From positions 1-27,620 of the forward strand of contig JAEOTJ010000148.1 in the NCBI GenBank assembly GCA_016839905.1: a DNA stretch of 27,620 nucleotides, read 5' to 3'. The notes under the pieces are model-generated. The model searched no databases. It was not told where the DNA came from and saw only the letters and a program-made list of their open reading frames with translations. The position numbers and the translations under genes were made by a program. The stretch comes from Promethearchaeota archaeon (GTDB lineage Archaea > Asgardarchaeota > Lokiarchaeia > Sigynarchaeales > SOKP01). Below, piece after piece: positions 1 through 8,928 of this stretch (the stretch's first letter is position 1; every line of letters starts with the position of its first letter).

Positions 1-272
1 AAGTAAAAGAAAAAAAATTGGGTTATCACCTAAAAGGCATTAACCTCAATATTTTTTTTTCTTTATTATTAAAATCAAGAATTTCTTAACTTAGATAGTT
101 AATTAATAATAATATATACTCTATTTTTTCCAGTACAATTTTTAATATAAAAATTAAAAAAAGAAAATTAAATAAATAATATAAAAAATACCCCATTTAG
201 AAATTATTTATTCTTATTTAAATTAATTTGTTAAAAGAAAAATAATGAATTGAATTTTAAAAATATACTAAG
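1..272. other. AT-rich non-coding flank of the insertion sequence
   Basis: This stretch is almost entirely A and T with many stops in all frames. The only coding hint is a short plus-strand reading frame from base 2 to the TAA at 41-43, encoding a basic tail (SKRKKIGLSPKRH). It could be the last codons of a gene lying upstream of the window, but it is too short to call. I see no RNA gene or conserved site here. Confidence 0.4.
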
Positions 273-367
273 TGAGTAAATTTTCAATTATCTACCTTTT
301 TTTAATTTTCTCGCATTAAATAACTTTTCTATACCTTTTCCATGATATTTTAATTTATGTCGTGATT
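273..367 (+). repeat. Left terminal inverted repeat of the insertion sequence
   Basis: It aligns with the reverse complement of the right end. The best-matched core is the run ATTAAATAACTTTTCTATA (about 315-333), identical in both ends. Weaker similarity continues inward past CCATG to about base 367, where both ends still share a GTCG. The outer 70 bases look about 85 per cent alike by eye. Confidence 0.75.
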
Positions 368-653
368 TTTAAAACATTCAATCAAGTATTGAAGATAATC
401 AATCAAAAAGCCACTCGTATGAGACTTATTAATATTAATAATCAAAATCTAAAGTTTCTATTATAAAAAATATAGGTTCCATTCGATTATTTTCATATTC
501 AACCAAAAATTATAAATAGAAGTTTTCCTAATAATTAATTAAAGAAAATGTGAAAAGATGCCTCATGATAAGGATTTTATATAAAAAAAAGCTAATATTT
601 ATCAAACTCAGATAATAGACTTCATTCAAGATAGAACAATTAATACCTATAAG

Positions 654-2003
654 ATGTGGATATCAAAGGATAGAAACTTCGTCAAAAAGAACTTTAAGTG
701 GGTAACCATGCGTCAATATAATAGGCAAGACGATTCAGAAGAATCAATTGAACCTGCTCTCATTCAATTGAAAATAACTCAGTTTATTCAATGGGTTCCA
801 GAGCTTAAAGAGCACTACCTTTATAGATTTCCACGAGTTAAAACAATGCGTTTTGAAGATCATGCTGAAGGAATTATCTCTAAAAAAGAATGGGACATGC
901 TTCATTACCTTGATAATTTTAAGGGATACATTGAATATTTGTTTTATTTTAATGATTTTAGCTTTTTTGACGATTTAAAAGAACGACTTGAGTCTGAGGG
1001 TGTTTCTTTCAAACATATGGTTATAAGGGATGTATTTGCCTATGAACTATTCCGTGTTAATCTTGGCACGAAGAATTACGCTGGTTTAGAAAAATTGGGG
1101 GGGTTTTTACAAGCACCTCCACTTTTTGATATAACTTATGACCCTTACTTTTTTCCAACTGCTGCCGACGTGAGCTACGTGATGAAAAGAATTCCTTGCG
1201 AAGCAATATTTGAATTCTTTCAATTGTTAGTTAAGGAATGTTTTAAATTAGGCATTATTGTCCCAAGAATACTTATTTGGGATGGTCAATTCATCCGATC
1301 AAACTGTAGTAATAACAAGGATAAGGATAAAGGCGCTTATAACGATCCTGATGCTGGATATTGTCGCAATAATGGGACTAAAAAAGGAGTAGGCTACGAC
1401 CCTGGTATTTTATATGCCTATTGCTATAATAGGTGGTTTCCAATTTATTTTAAGATGTTTCCAGGTAATAGAAATGATACTCGTGCTTATAGAGAAACTC
1501 TCAGAGAGTTCTTCAAAGTATCGAAAGAAAAGTGGATGATCTCAATAGCTGACTCGGGAGCTTATTGTCTCAAAAATATGGAATACACACGCAATAAAGG
1601 TTTAGTTCCGGTCATTCGTGCAAGGAAAAACATTAAAAATCAACCCGTTAAAGAATTGAAAGAAAAATTCTACTTTAATACTGCTTTTATTCCAAAAGAA
1701 TGGTCCGTTGCTTTTTTTTTAATAATTTATAGCTTTCGTCCGATGATTGAAGAGGGGAACTCTTTTAATAATACTTATTACAATGGTTCTCGAATGAATA
1801 CACGCGGTATTGATGCTGCCATTAAACAAAGAGCAATAATTTATATTCTTGTGCTCTTAAAAGCTTTAACAGCTTATAAAGTAGGCCGCCCAGATTTAAT
1901 AATGACACCATCTGCTTTTGAAGCATCTAAATATTTCGGAGTTCAATTTGCTAAGGTTCGTTTGGCAGAAGAAGCAGGATTTTTAATCTTTAAAAATGCA
2001 TGA
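654..2003 (+). CDS. DDE transposase of the insertion sequence (possibly 5'-damaged)
   Basis: The product of 449 residues catalyses movement of the surrounding element. A DDE triad is readable: Asp210 in LIWDGQFIRS, Asp300 in SIADSGAY and a Glu at 366-367 in FRPMIEEGNSFNN. The last is followed by the Tyr/Asn/Arg-rich stretch that surrounds the catalytic Glu in IS4-like transposases. The region around 270-280 (PGNRNDTRAY) also matches the DDE fold. The family is probably within the IS4/IS5 superfamily; I cannot name it more closely. The ATG at 654 may not be the native start. The same frame is open upstream to an ATG at 558, interrupted only by TAA at 582-584, and the extension reads like real protein. 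The copy may therefore be inactive or use the internal start. Confidence 0.85.
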   Translation: MWISKDRNFVKKNFKWVTMRQYNRQDDSEESIEPALIQLKITQFIQWVPELKEHYLYRFPRVKTMRFEDHAEGIISKKEWDMLHYLDNFKGYIEYLFYFNDFSFFDDLKERLESEGVSFKHMVIRDVFAYELFRVNLGTKNYAGLEKLGGFLQAPPLFDITYDPYFFPTAADVSYVMKRIPCEAIFEFFQLLVKECFKLGIIVPRILIWDGQFIRSNCSNNKDKDKGAYNDPDAGYCRNNGTKKGVGYDPGILYAYCYNRWFPIYFKMFPGNRNDTRAYRETLREFFKVSKEKWMISIADSGAYCLKNMEYTRNKGLVPVIRARKNIKNQPVKELKEKFYFNTAFIPKEWSVAFFLIIYSFRPMIEEGNSFNNTYYNGSRMNTRGIDAAIKQRAIIYILVLLKALTAYKVGRPDLIMTPSAFEASKYFGVQFAKVRLAEEAGFLIFKNA

Positions 2004-2007
2004 TGAC

Positions 2008-2109
2008 TATTCCGACTTAATTCAAGTTAGCATGGAAAGAGTATAGAAAAGTTATTTAATATGAGTAAATTAAAAAAGGATAGTTAATTGAAAACTTAAA
2101 ATTTACTCA
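2008..2109 (-). repeat. Right terminal inverted repeat of the insertion sequence
   Basis: This is the inverted partner of the left repeat. Read on the minus strand it starts at 2109 with TGAGTAAATTTT, then has an extra AAGTTTT relative to the left copy, then the shared core. Its inner edge begins a few bases after the transposase stop codon (2001-2003), so coding sequence and repeat are practically contiguous. Confidence 0.75.
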
Positions 2110-2181
2110 AGTTAAATAAAAATAAATTTTCCAATAGAAATATAGGAGTCAAATATTTTATATAAAATAAAAATAAAAAAA

Positions 2182-3171
2182 ATGATAAAAATGGTTTCAT
2201 ATAAAGAATTAGGACTTTCTAATACAAAAAAAATGTTTAAAATTGCTTTAGAAAAAAGATTTGCTGTACCAGGTTATAATATAAACAATCTAGAACAATT
2301 ACAAGCAATAATTATTGGTTGTGGTGAGAGTAATTCTCCCGTGATAATCCAAATAAGCCAAGGAGCAAGAAAATATGCTAATCAAATAATGCTTCGTTAT
2401 TTAGGACAAGGAGGTATAGAAATGGCAAGAGAGTTAGGTTATGAAATACCAATTTCTTTACATTTAGATCATGGCAACTCATATGAGTTATGTAAATCCT
2501 GTATAGATAGTGGATTTTCTAGTGTAATGTATGATGGAAGTCAATTAGATTATGAAGAAAACATAAAAATTACTAAAAAAGTTGTAGAATATGCCCGTAA
2601 AAGAGATGTTAGTGTAGAAGCTGAATTAGGGGTTCTTGCGGGAATCGAAGATGATGTAAAATCAGAAGTTCATCATTATACAGATCCAGAACAAGTGGAA
2701 GATTTTGTAAAACGAACTGAATGTGATTCTCTAGCTATATCTATTGGAACATCTCATGGTGCATATAAATTTAAGGTTGAAAAAGAAGAAGATATTCCTG
2801 AACTTAGGTTTGATATCCTTCAAGAGGTTAGAAAACGATTAGGAAAATTTCCAATAGTCCTACATGGATCATCCTCTGTCTTGAAAAAATATGTAGATAT
2901 CATAAATTCATCTGGTGGTTCATTAAAAAAAGCTTTTGGGATTCCAGAAGCTCAATTAAGAAAAGCTACAGAATATGGAGTCAGTAAAATTAATATAGAT
3001 ACAGATGGTCGATTAGTCTTCACTGCTATGATAAGAAAGTATCTTTCTGAGAACCCAGATCACTTCGATCCAAGGCAGTATTTAGGTCCGGCCCGCCAAG
3101 AATTAATAGAAATGATAAAAAGAAAAAATAAAGAAGTATTAGGCTCAGCTGGACAAGCTCAATATATTTAA
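2182..3171 (+). CDS. fba: Class II (zinc) fructose-1,6-bisphosphate aldolase
   Basis: It interconverts fructose-1,6-bisphosphate and dihydroxyacetone phosphate plus glyceraldehyde-3-phosphate in cytosolic glycolysis/gluconeogenesis. At 329 residues it has the normal class II length. The metal-site signature is complete: LHLDHG holds Asp96 and the zinc ligand His97, EAELG holds a Glu near 148, SIGTSHG holds His192 and VLHGSSS holds His228. The phosphate-binding NIDTDGRL segment follows near residue 273. The C-terminal stretch with DHFDPRQYLGPAR is typical of the family. A second in-frame ATG at 2191 could also be the start, and neither has a clear Shine-Dalgarno site. Relatives acting on tagatose-bisphosphate share these motifs, so sugar specificity is inferred. 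Many archaea use other aldolase types, so the bacterial-style enzyme is of note. Confidence 0.93.
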   Translation: MIKMVSYKELGLSNTKKMFKIALEKRFAVPGYNINNLEQLQAIIIGCGESNSPVIIQISQGARKYANQIMLRYLGQGGIEMARELGYEIPISLHLDHGNSYELCKSCIDSGFSSVMYDGSQLDYEENIKITKKVVEYARKRDVSVEAELGVLAGIEDDVKSEVHHYTDPEQVEDFVKRTECDSLAISIGTSHGAYKFKVEKEEDIPELRFDILQEVRKRLGKFPIVLHGSSSVLKKYVDIINSSGGSLKKAFGIPEAQLRKATEYGVSKINIDTDGRLVFTAMIRKYLSENPDHFDPRQYLGPARQELIEMIKRKNKEVLGSAGQAQYI

Positions 3172-3214
3172 AAATTTTTTTATAATTTTTTTATATTGGA
3201 AAGATTTGAGGATT

Positions 3215-5026
3215 TTATTTAATATAGTAATATTCATTAATTCTTTTTTGGTATTTATCTTTATTACTTCCAAGTTTATTTACTCGAGGTCTATTAGTAA
3301 TGGAATCCCTTCTAAACGTTATCCCCATAATTTTTAAAAATAAATTAAATCCATCTCTAAGACCTTGGGGGGATCTAGCATAACCTTCAATTCCCGGTGT
3401 ACCTTCAAAAACTAAAATTGAATCTGCAATGAAATCTTGAGTGATGATATCATGTTCAACTACAAATGCAGCTTTTTTAAGCTCTTCAATAGATTTTCTT
3501 AATAATTGGGCAACTTGTAGTCTCATTTCAACATCTAAGAAAGCAGAAGGTTCATCAAACAAATAAACATCCGCTTCAGTACAAAGACAATCAGCTATAA
3601 TAACTCGCTGTAGTTCTCCACCACTTAATTCTGATACGTATCTTTCGCGAATATTATTTAAACTTAAATAATTTATTAATCGCTTTTTATATGATTGTCC
3701 AATAAATGATGCGAGCTTGATTTTTGTGATTAAATCTTCTACTAAAAAATTTTCTTCCATATTAATATATTGAGGTTTAACCACTACATTTAATTTTGAA
3801 ATCTTATCATCTTCTTCTATTTCATTATTACCTTTTTCAATATTTTTACCAATTAAATCTATAAAAGTTGATTTTCCAATACCATTAGGACCTAAAATAC
3901 CGATTATCTCACCAGCATGAATTTCGCTACCATTAACAGTTAAATGAAAATTACCTAATTGTGTCTCTAAATCATTATATGAATAAATAATGTCCCCTGA
4001 CTCAAATAAAGAATCTTGAGGAGGTCGTTCATGAAATCTCACGGGACTCTCTCTTAACCGGACATTCTCGTCTTTTAAATAACCATTAAGATAAATATTA
4101 ATTCCTACTCTTACTCCTTGTGGATGAGAAATAATACCATATACTCCAGGTTTTCCATATAAAATAGATATATAATCACTAAGATAATCCAAAATTGCCA
4201 GATCATGCTCAACAATAATAATTATTTTATTTTCGTCAGATAGAGACCTGATTAATTTTGCCATATTAATTCTTTCACTTACATCTAAATAAGAACTAGG
4301 TTCATCAATAAGATATACATCTCCATCTTTTAAATAAGCAGCTGCTATAGCTACTCTCTGTAATTCACCACCAGATAAGACGGAAACGTTTCTATCTAAG
4401 ATTTTTGAAAGATTTAATTTAATAATTATATTTTCTAGCGAATCTTCTTTATCATTTTTTTTTAACAAATCATAAACCTTACCTTTAACAAATTTTGGGA
4501 TTTGGGTAATGTTTTGTGGTTTATGGATTATTTTTAATTTATTATTTTTAATATCAGAAAAATATTGATGTAATTCTGAACCCTTAAAGAAACTTATGAT
4601 TTCATCCCATTCAGGTAATTCTTCATTAAACCTGCCAAAATTTATTTTTAACTCACCAAATAAGATTTTTAACATAGTACTTTTTCCAATTCCATTTTGA
4701 CCAATAATCCCGAGTACTTTTCCTTTTTTAGGTATTGCCATTCTAAATAAAGAAAATTGATCAAGGCCATATCGAAAAGTTAGCTGTCTTTTTAAAGGAT
4801 CAGGTAGATTTATAATATTTATTGCATTGAAAGGACATTTTTTAATACAAATCCCACATCCAGAACAAAGATTTTCTCTAATCTCGACTTTATTAATTTC
4901 CTCATTCAAAACAATGGTCTCATCTCCAGTTCTTACTCTAGGACAGTACTTTATGCAAGGTTTCTCACCGAGGGGGCTACATTTATCTAGCTTACATCTG
5001 TCTTTATTAAGAACCGCAATTCTCAT
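3215..5026 (-). CDS. abce1: ABCE1 / Rli1 ribosome-recycling ATPase
   Basis: The product (603 residues) is the archaeal/eukaryotic soluble ABC protein that splits ribosomes after termination and helps initiation. The N-terminus holds the two 4Fe-4S clusters: Cys11, 16, 24, 28 and Cys54, 57, 60, 64, the second in CSGCGICIKKCP. The first nucleotide-binding domain has Walker A GQNGIGKST (109-117), the signature LSGGELQRVAIAA and Walker B VYLIDEPSSYLD. The second has GPNGIGKST, LSGGELQRVIIAD and VYLFDEPSAFLD. The C-terminus retains the family's GITFRRD...RPRVNK segment. There is no transmembrane region. The ATG at 5026 gives the canonical MRIAVLNKDRC start. It is transcribed divergently from LysRS, with 90 bases between the two starts. 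Confidence 0.97.
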   Translation of the reverse strand: MRIAVLNKDRCKLDKCSPLGEKPCIKYCPRVRTGDETIVLNEEINKVEIRENLCSGCGICIKKCPFNAINIINLPDPLKRQLTFRYGLDQFSLFRMAIPKKGKVLGIIGQNGIGKSTMLKILFGELKINFGRFNEELPEWDEIISFFKGSELHQYFSDIKNNKLKIIHKPQNITQIPKFVKGKVYDLLKKNDKEDSLENIIIKLNLSKILDRNVSVLSGGELQRVAIAAAYLKDGDVYLIDEPSSYLDVSERINMAKLIRSLSDENKIIIIVEHDLAILDYLSDYISILYGKPGVYGIISHPQGVRVGINIYLNGYLKDENVRLRESPVRFHERPPQDSLFESGDIIYSYNDLETQLGNFHLTVNGSEIHAGEIIGILGPNGIGKSTFIDLIGKNIEKGNNEIEEDDKISKLNVVVKPQYINMEENFLVEDLITKIKLASFIGQSYKKRLINYLSLNNIRERYVSELSGGELQRVIIADCLCTEADVYLFDEPSAFLDVEMRLQVAQLLRKSIEELKKAAFVVEHDIITQDFIADSILVFEGTPGIEGYARSPQGLRDGFNLFLKIMGITFRRDSITNRPRVNKLGSNKDKYQKRINEYYYIK

Positions 5027-5116
5027 AAATTTTTCACTAATGTTTAAAATAATAAATGATAAATAAATTTCATCATTATCTAAATTCGAGAAAAAGCATA
5101 CTTAGTGAGATAATTT

Positions 5117-6823
5117 TTGAATAAAAAGTATAATATTCATTGGTTAGAAGATATTATTGAAGAAATTTCAGAAAGAGAAGTTAATGAACAAACTCTTGCA
5201 ACTGGTAAAACACCTTCTGGACATATACATGTTGGAATTTTACGAGAAATCATCATCTGTGACGCATTAAGGAGAATATATGAGAATAAAGGAGAAAAAG
5301 TTAATTTCTTTTTATTTTTAGATAATTTAGATGCAGCAAAAAGATTTCCAAATTATATAGATAAGGATTTTCAAAAAAAACATAAGGGAAAACCATTTGC
5401 TTTAATTCCATGTCCTTATGAGGATTGTGGTTGTGAAAGTTATGCACATCATTTTGGAAACGAATTAACTTCTATATTTGATAATTTTGGAATAAAAAAT
5501 GATATTATTTGGACCCATAAATTGTATCAGAAAGAAGCTATGTTGAATAAAATTCAAATTGTCCTTGAAAATACTGAAAAAATAAAAGAAATACTAAGAA
5601 AATATATTTTACCTACTTTAGATGAGGAAAAAAAAGCTAATTTTATAGAAATGCAAAAAATATGGATGCCTGTTATGGCAATATGTGAAAAATGTGATAG
5701 GATCCAGTCCCTCGCTAAAGATGGGTCAATAAAACCAAATAGGGTTATTTCATATGATAAGATAAAAAAGAATGTTCAATATCAATGTTCTACTTGTGGA
5801 TATAATGGTGCTTTATCAATAAAGAGTGGTAGATTAAAATTAAATTGGCGAGTAGATTGGCCAGCAAAATGGGCAATATATAAAACTACTTGTGAACCTG
5901 CGGGAAAAGATCATTGTGTAAAGGGAGGCTCTTATGATACGGGCTTAGAACTCTGTACCAAAATCTTTGATTACAAAGGGCCAATAAAAGTCCCCTATGA
6001 ATGGGTGCGATTAGGTGAGAAGGATATGAAAACATCTAAAGGTATTATTTTTACTCCAAAAAAATATTTAGAGATCGCAGATCCAGAAATTTTTAGAATG
6101 ATCATCTTAAGAACAAATCCAATGAAACACATATCATTCAGAATCGAGGAACTCCCTCAATATTATGATTATTATGAGAAGATGGAGGATATTTACTTTT
6201 CCTCTAATGGCGAAAATAATGATGAGAATAAAATCTTACGATATTTATATCCTCTAGTACAAATTGGGAAAATTCCAGATAAAAGAAGGCCAAGAATACC
6301 TTTTAAATTATTAATCTTCTTAGCTCAAATACAAAATATCCTTAGCTTAAATAAATTATATGATAAAGTAAAAACATATATGGAACAACAGAATTTTAAA
6401 ACTATTATTAAAATAGAAGAGTTTGGAAAGCTTCTTAAACAAACAGAAAATTGGCTTGAAGAAGTTAAAAAAATAATTGAAAGTGAGAAAAATCCTAAAA
6501 TAAAACAAAGTATTATAAGAAAAAATGGTATTTTTACAATTCCTGATAAAATTGATAAGAATATATTAGATAAATTAGTTGAAATTCAAATTAAAGGAAT
6601 TTCTTCATTTCGAAATTATTTAATTATGAATAAGAAATGGGATGCTGAATCTATTACAACAAAAGTTAAATCAATTGCAACTAAAGATCTGAATATTTCT
6701 CCAAGAAAATTATTTGAGGCCATATATTTAATAATATTAGGGAGAAAAAGCGGACCAAAATTAGGGACTTTTATAACAATGTTAGATAAAGAATGGTTTT
6801 TAGATAGATTAAATATTGAATAA
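5117..6823 (+). CDS. lysS: Class I lysyl-tRNA synthetase
   Basis: It charges tRNA-Lys with lysine. This is the class I enzyme found in many archaea and a few bacteria, unrelated in fold to the common class II LysRS. In 568 residues, the HIGH-type motif is HIHVG (36-40) and the KMSKS-type motif is the MKTSKG segment near 302-307. The two are separated by a region with Cys pairs CEKC and CSTCG that likely bind zinc. A conserved ISFRIEELPQYYDYYEKMED segment follows, then a helical anticodon-binding C-terminal part. The start is TTG at 5117: an upstream in-frame GTG (5105) is closed by TAA at 5111 and no ATG occurs before the conserved HWLEDI. It is divergent from ABCE1. Confidence 0.95.
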   Translation: MNKKYNIHWLEDIIEEISEREVNEQTLATGKTPSGHIHVGILREIIICDALRRIYENKGEKVNFFLFLDNLDAAKRFPNYIDKDFQKKHKGKPFALIPCPYEDCGCESYAHHFGNELTSIFDNFGIKNDIIWTHKLYQKEAMLNKIQIVLENTEKIKEILRKYILPTLDEEKKANFIEMQKIWMPVMAICEKCDRIQSLAKDGSIKPNRVISYDKIKKNVQYQCSTCGYNGALSIKSGRLKLNWRVDWPAKWAIYKTTCEPAGKDHCVKGGSYDTGLELCTKIFDYKGPIKVPYEWVRLGEKDMKTSKGIIFTPKKYLEIADPEIFRMIILRTNPMKHISFRIEELPQYYDYYEKMEDIYFSSNGENNDENKILRYLYPLVQIGKIPDKRRPRIPFKLLIFLAQIQNILSLNKLYDKVKTYMEQQNFKTIIKIEEFGKLLKQTENWLEEVKKIIESEKNPKIKQSIIRKNGIFTIPDKIDKNILDKLVEIQIKGISSFRNYLIMNKKWDAESITTKVKSIATKDLNISPRKLFEAIYLIILGRKSGPKLGTFITMLDKEWFLDRLNIE

Positions 6824-6865
6824 AAAAATTATATAAAAAATTTATTGTTAAATTATTTCAATTTA

Positions 6866-7042
6866 TTACAATCTTTTCTTTCTAAACTTACTCTTTTTTT
6901 CTTTTTTTTCTTTTATGAGTTTATAACATTCAGGACAATAGGTTATCGATTCGTTTATCATTTGACTACATTTTGCACAATGTTTATGGGGATAAATATA
7001 GTAAGATCCTCCTTCTTTTTTATGCCTATCGAATTTACTCAT
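6866..7042 (-). CDS. Small archaeal zinc-ribbon protein (DUF2116-like)
   Basis: This gene was found by reading the minus strand. ATG at 7042-7040 and TAA at 6868-6866 enclose 58 codons. The protein has a compact treble-clef/zinc-ribbon core YPHKHCAKCSQMI...YCPECYKLI (Cys22, Cys25, Cys36, Cys39, with His19 and His21 before them) followed by a lysine-rich tail. This matches the layout of the small archaeal DUF2116-type zinc ribbons, which begin with an H-x-H-C-x2-C and end in a basic helix. Function is unknown; a nucleic-acid or ribosome partner is plausible from the basic tail. It lies between LysRS (convergent, 42 bases away) and the divergent signal peptidase gene. Its AT-poor, cysteine-dense codons stand out in an otherwise very AT-rich gap. 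Confidence 0.8.
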   Translation of the reverse strand: MSKFDRHKKEGGSYYIYPHKHCAKCSQMINESITYCPECYKLIKEKKEKKSKFRKKRL

Positions 7043-7102
7043 ACTTTTTCTCTCTTAAGTTTTTTATTATAAATAATAATAAATTATTTTACTTTAAAAA
7101 GC

Positions 7103-7816
7103 TTGAATTATAAATTATATGTGTTATTAAATAATAAATCAAAATCTAATACGAAATTTATAAGTACTCTTTTAATCCTTTTAATTATAATTTTATTACC
7201 TTTTTTACTATTAAAGAATTCATTATTCGTAATTACAACACCATCTATGGAACCAACTTTGAATATTGGGGATCTCGTAATATTAGGTGAAAAATCACCA
7301 GAAGAAATTAATATTGGAGAAAAAGAGGGAGATATTTTAATTTTAAAAGGACCACAATATTTCTATGAGAAAGGCTTCAATCCAATTTTTTGGAATAATT
7401 TGAATAATAATACTCCTATAATTCATAGAGCAATTGATAAAAAGAAAATTGGAGAAAATTGGTATTTTTTAACTAAAGGGGATAATAATTTACTTTATGA
7501 TGGATCTTTAAAATTATTAAATTATTCCGAAGATTATATTTTAATTGAATATAATAGCTCGAAATTAATATATATCTCAGAAACAGAAATATTAGGAGTT
7601 GTAATATTTAAAATCCCTTTTATTGGGTATTTAAATATATTTTTTCCTATAGTACTAATATTACTCATTATTTTTATCATATTTTACTTAATCTTTAAAA
7701 AATTAAATTATAAAGTCAATATTGTAAAAATCTCTAAAACTCCATTAGAGAAGAAATTAAATCTAAAAATTATAAGTTTTTATAATTCTATTATAAAAGT
7801 CTTAATAAAATGGTAA
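7103..7816 (+). CDS. Archaeal signal peptidase I (Sec11-like)
   Basis: The membrane serine protease removes signal peptides from exported proteins at the outer face of the membrane. Of 237 residues, an N-terminal hydrophobic helix (about 19-37) precedes the catalytic serine motif TPSMEPTLNIGD (Ser48). The second catalytic box IIHRAI holds His108, in place of the bacterial lysine, as in archaeal and ER enzymes. KGDNN holds Asp127, with Asp133 nearby. A second hydrophobic segment (about 178-198) makes a C-terminal anchor, followed by a basic cytoplasmic tail. The start is TTG at 7103, since no ATG precedes the membrane helix. The stop overlaps the next gene's ATG by 7 bases, so the two are probably translated together. 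Confidence 0.9.
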   Translation: MNYKLYVLLNNKSKSNTKFISTLLILLIIILLPFLLLKNSLFVITTPSMEPTLNIGDLVILGEKSPEEINIGEKEGDILILKGPQYFYEKGFNPIFWNNLNNNTPIIHRAIDKKKIGENWYFLTKGDNNLLYDGSLKLLNYSEDYILIEYNSSKLIYISETEILGVVIFKIPFIGYLNIFFPIVLILLIIFIIFYLIFKKLNYKVNIVKISKTPLEKKLNLKIISFYNSIIKVLIKW

Positions 7817-8928
7817 AAAAAGGAAAATTTAAATTATTTTCATATTTTTTAGAGGATTATCTAATTTTTTATTCTAGTTTAAATAAAAATAAAAAAATAA
7901 TTGCCTTTTCCATTTTTGAATTTGAAGAAATTAATACAATAATTTCTAATCTTAATGAATTCTTAGATAAAAGGTTTTTAAAGTATTATTCTATTCAAAT
8001 AAATGTAATTAAAAAAGATAGAAAAATATGCATTTTAAATTTAGAAGATAATGAAAAAGATAGAATTATAAAAATCTTTAATTTAATCTTTCAAAAACTT
8101 ATTGCTATTAAAACTAAAATTTCCTTTCTTAAATGTGAAATTTTAGAGAAACGATTTATTAGCATAATTACTAGTAATTTGACCCCTAATCTAAAAATAC
8201 AGAAATCCACTAACTCTATTTTATTATTATTAAATCAAAATTTTATAAAAATCTTTGATTTCTATAGGATTAATTTAAGAGCTTTAGAAGAGAATCAATA
8301 TTTTTTACAAAACTTCCTAAAACTAATTAAAGATATTAGAAGAAAAGGATTTTTAATTTTTAATTTTAAAAAAGACTTAAATGATGAATTAACTCTTATG
8401 GCCTATTTTATTGATATAAAAAAAAAGAATAAAGATTTAGTTGATATTGAGAAAGAAATCAATAATTTTTCCAATTTTGAACTAATAAAAAAGCAAAATT
8501 TAGATATAAATGAATTATATTGTATTTTATGGAGATATGAAATTGGGAATAATCCAATTCTATTTAAAAAGATCTCTGAATTATTTTTATATCAAGATAC
8601 CCATAATTTTTATACTTTAATGGAATTTAATTCTTTTTTTGAGGATACTCTAATTGAAAATGGTCTAAAATTTAAACGTTTGAGTAAAAACCTATTCCTT
8701 ATTGAAGATTCCTCCTTATTCTTTATCTTTTCTAATTTAAAATTTAAACTAGTTCTTAAAATATTAAAAAAATATATATCAAAGTATCAAATATACTTTT
8801 TAATTTTAGATAAGAAAGAATGTGATAATTTGTTAAAAATAGAAAAAATAAATTTACTTAAGAACGTTAAAATAATTTGCCCAAGAATGTTTTCAAAATT
8901 TAATATTAAAATCTTAAAAAATACCTAA
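7810..8928 (+). CDS. Unknown 372-residue protein coupled to signal peptidase
   Basis: I do not recognise this family. The protein is rich in Lys, Ile, Phe, Leu and Asn, contains no clear transmembrane helix, signal peptide or cysteine cluster, and looks like a soluble alpha/beta protein. Its ATG (7810) lies inside the last codons of the signal peptidase gene (overlap ATGGTAA). This argues for a true gene expressed by translational coupling and perhaps a job linked to export. The 3' end runs 15 bases into the convergent uL23 gene, so the two mRNAs would overlap antisense. No catalytic motif can be defended from sequence alone. Confidence 0.75.
   Translation: MVKKGKFKLFSYFLEDYLIFYSSLNKNKKIIAFSIFEFEEINTIISNLNEFLDKRFLKYYSIQINVIKKDRKICILNLEDNEKDRIIKIFNLIFQKLIAIKTKISFLKCEILEKRFISIITSNLTPNLKIQKSTNSILLLLNQNFIKIFDFYRINLRALEENQYFLQNFLKLIKDIRRKGFLIFNFKKDLNDELTLMAYFIDIKKKNKDLVDIEKEINNFSNFELIKKQNLDINELYCILWRYEIGNNPILFKKISELFLYQDTHNFYTLMEFNSFFEDTLIENGLKFKRLSKNLFLIEDSSLFFIFSNLKFKLVLKILKKYISKYQIYFLILDKKECDNLLKIEKINLLKNVKIICPRMFSKFNIKILKNT

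Larger units (their letters stand above)
273..2109 (+). mobile_element. Insertion sequence with long imperfect terminal inverted repeats and a DDE transposase
   Basis: The two ends are inverted copies of one another. The left end begins TGAGTAAATTTT at 273 and the right end, read on the minus strand, begins with the same 12 bases at 2109. Between them lies one transposase gene that fills most of the element. The right repeat carries about 7 extra bases near its outer end. No convincing target-site duplication is visible: left flank ...ATACTAAG, right flank AGTTAAAT. The exact borders are therefore uncertain by a few bases. The element sits directly upstream of the aldolase gene and may have brought or displaced its promoter. 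Confidence 0.8.

Noticed and set aside
4827..5066. Plus-strand reading frame opposite ABCE1
   Set aside because: It lies antisense to the conserved iron-sulfur region of ABCE1 and has no protein-like features of its own.
6845..7072. Plus-strand 75-codon hydrophobic frame
   Set aside because: It overlaps the minus-strand zinc-ribbon gene, whose cysteine pattern is a far better explanation of this DNA.
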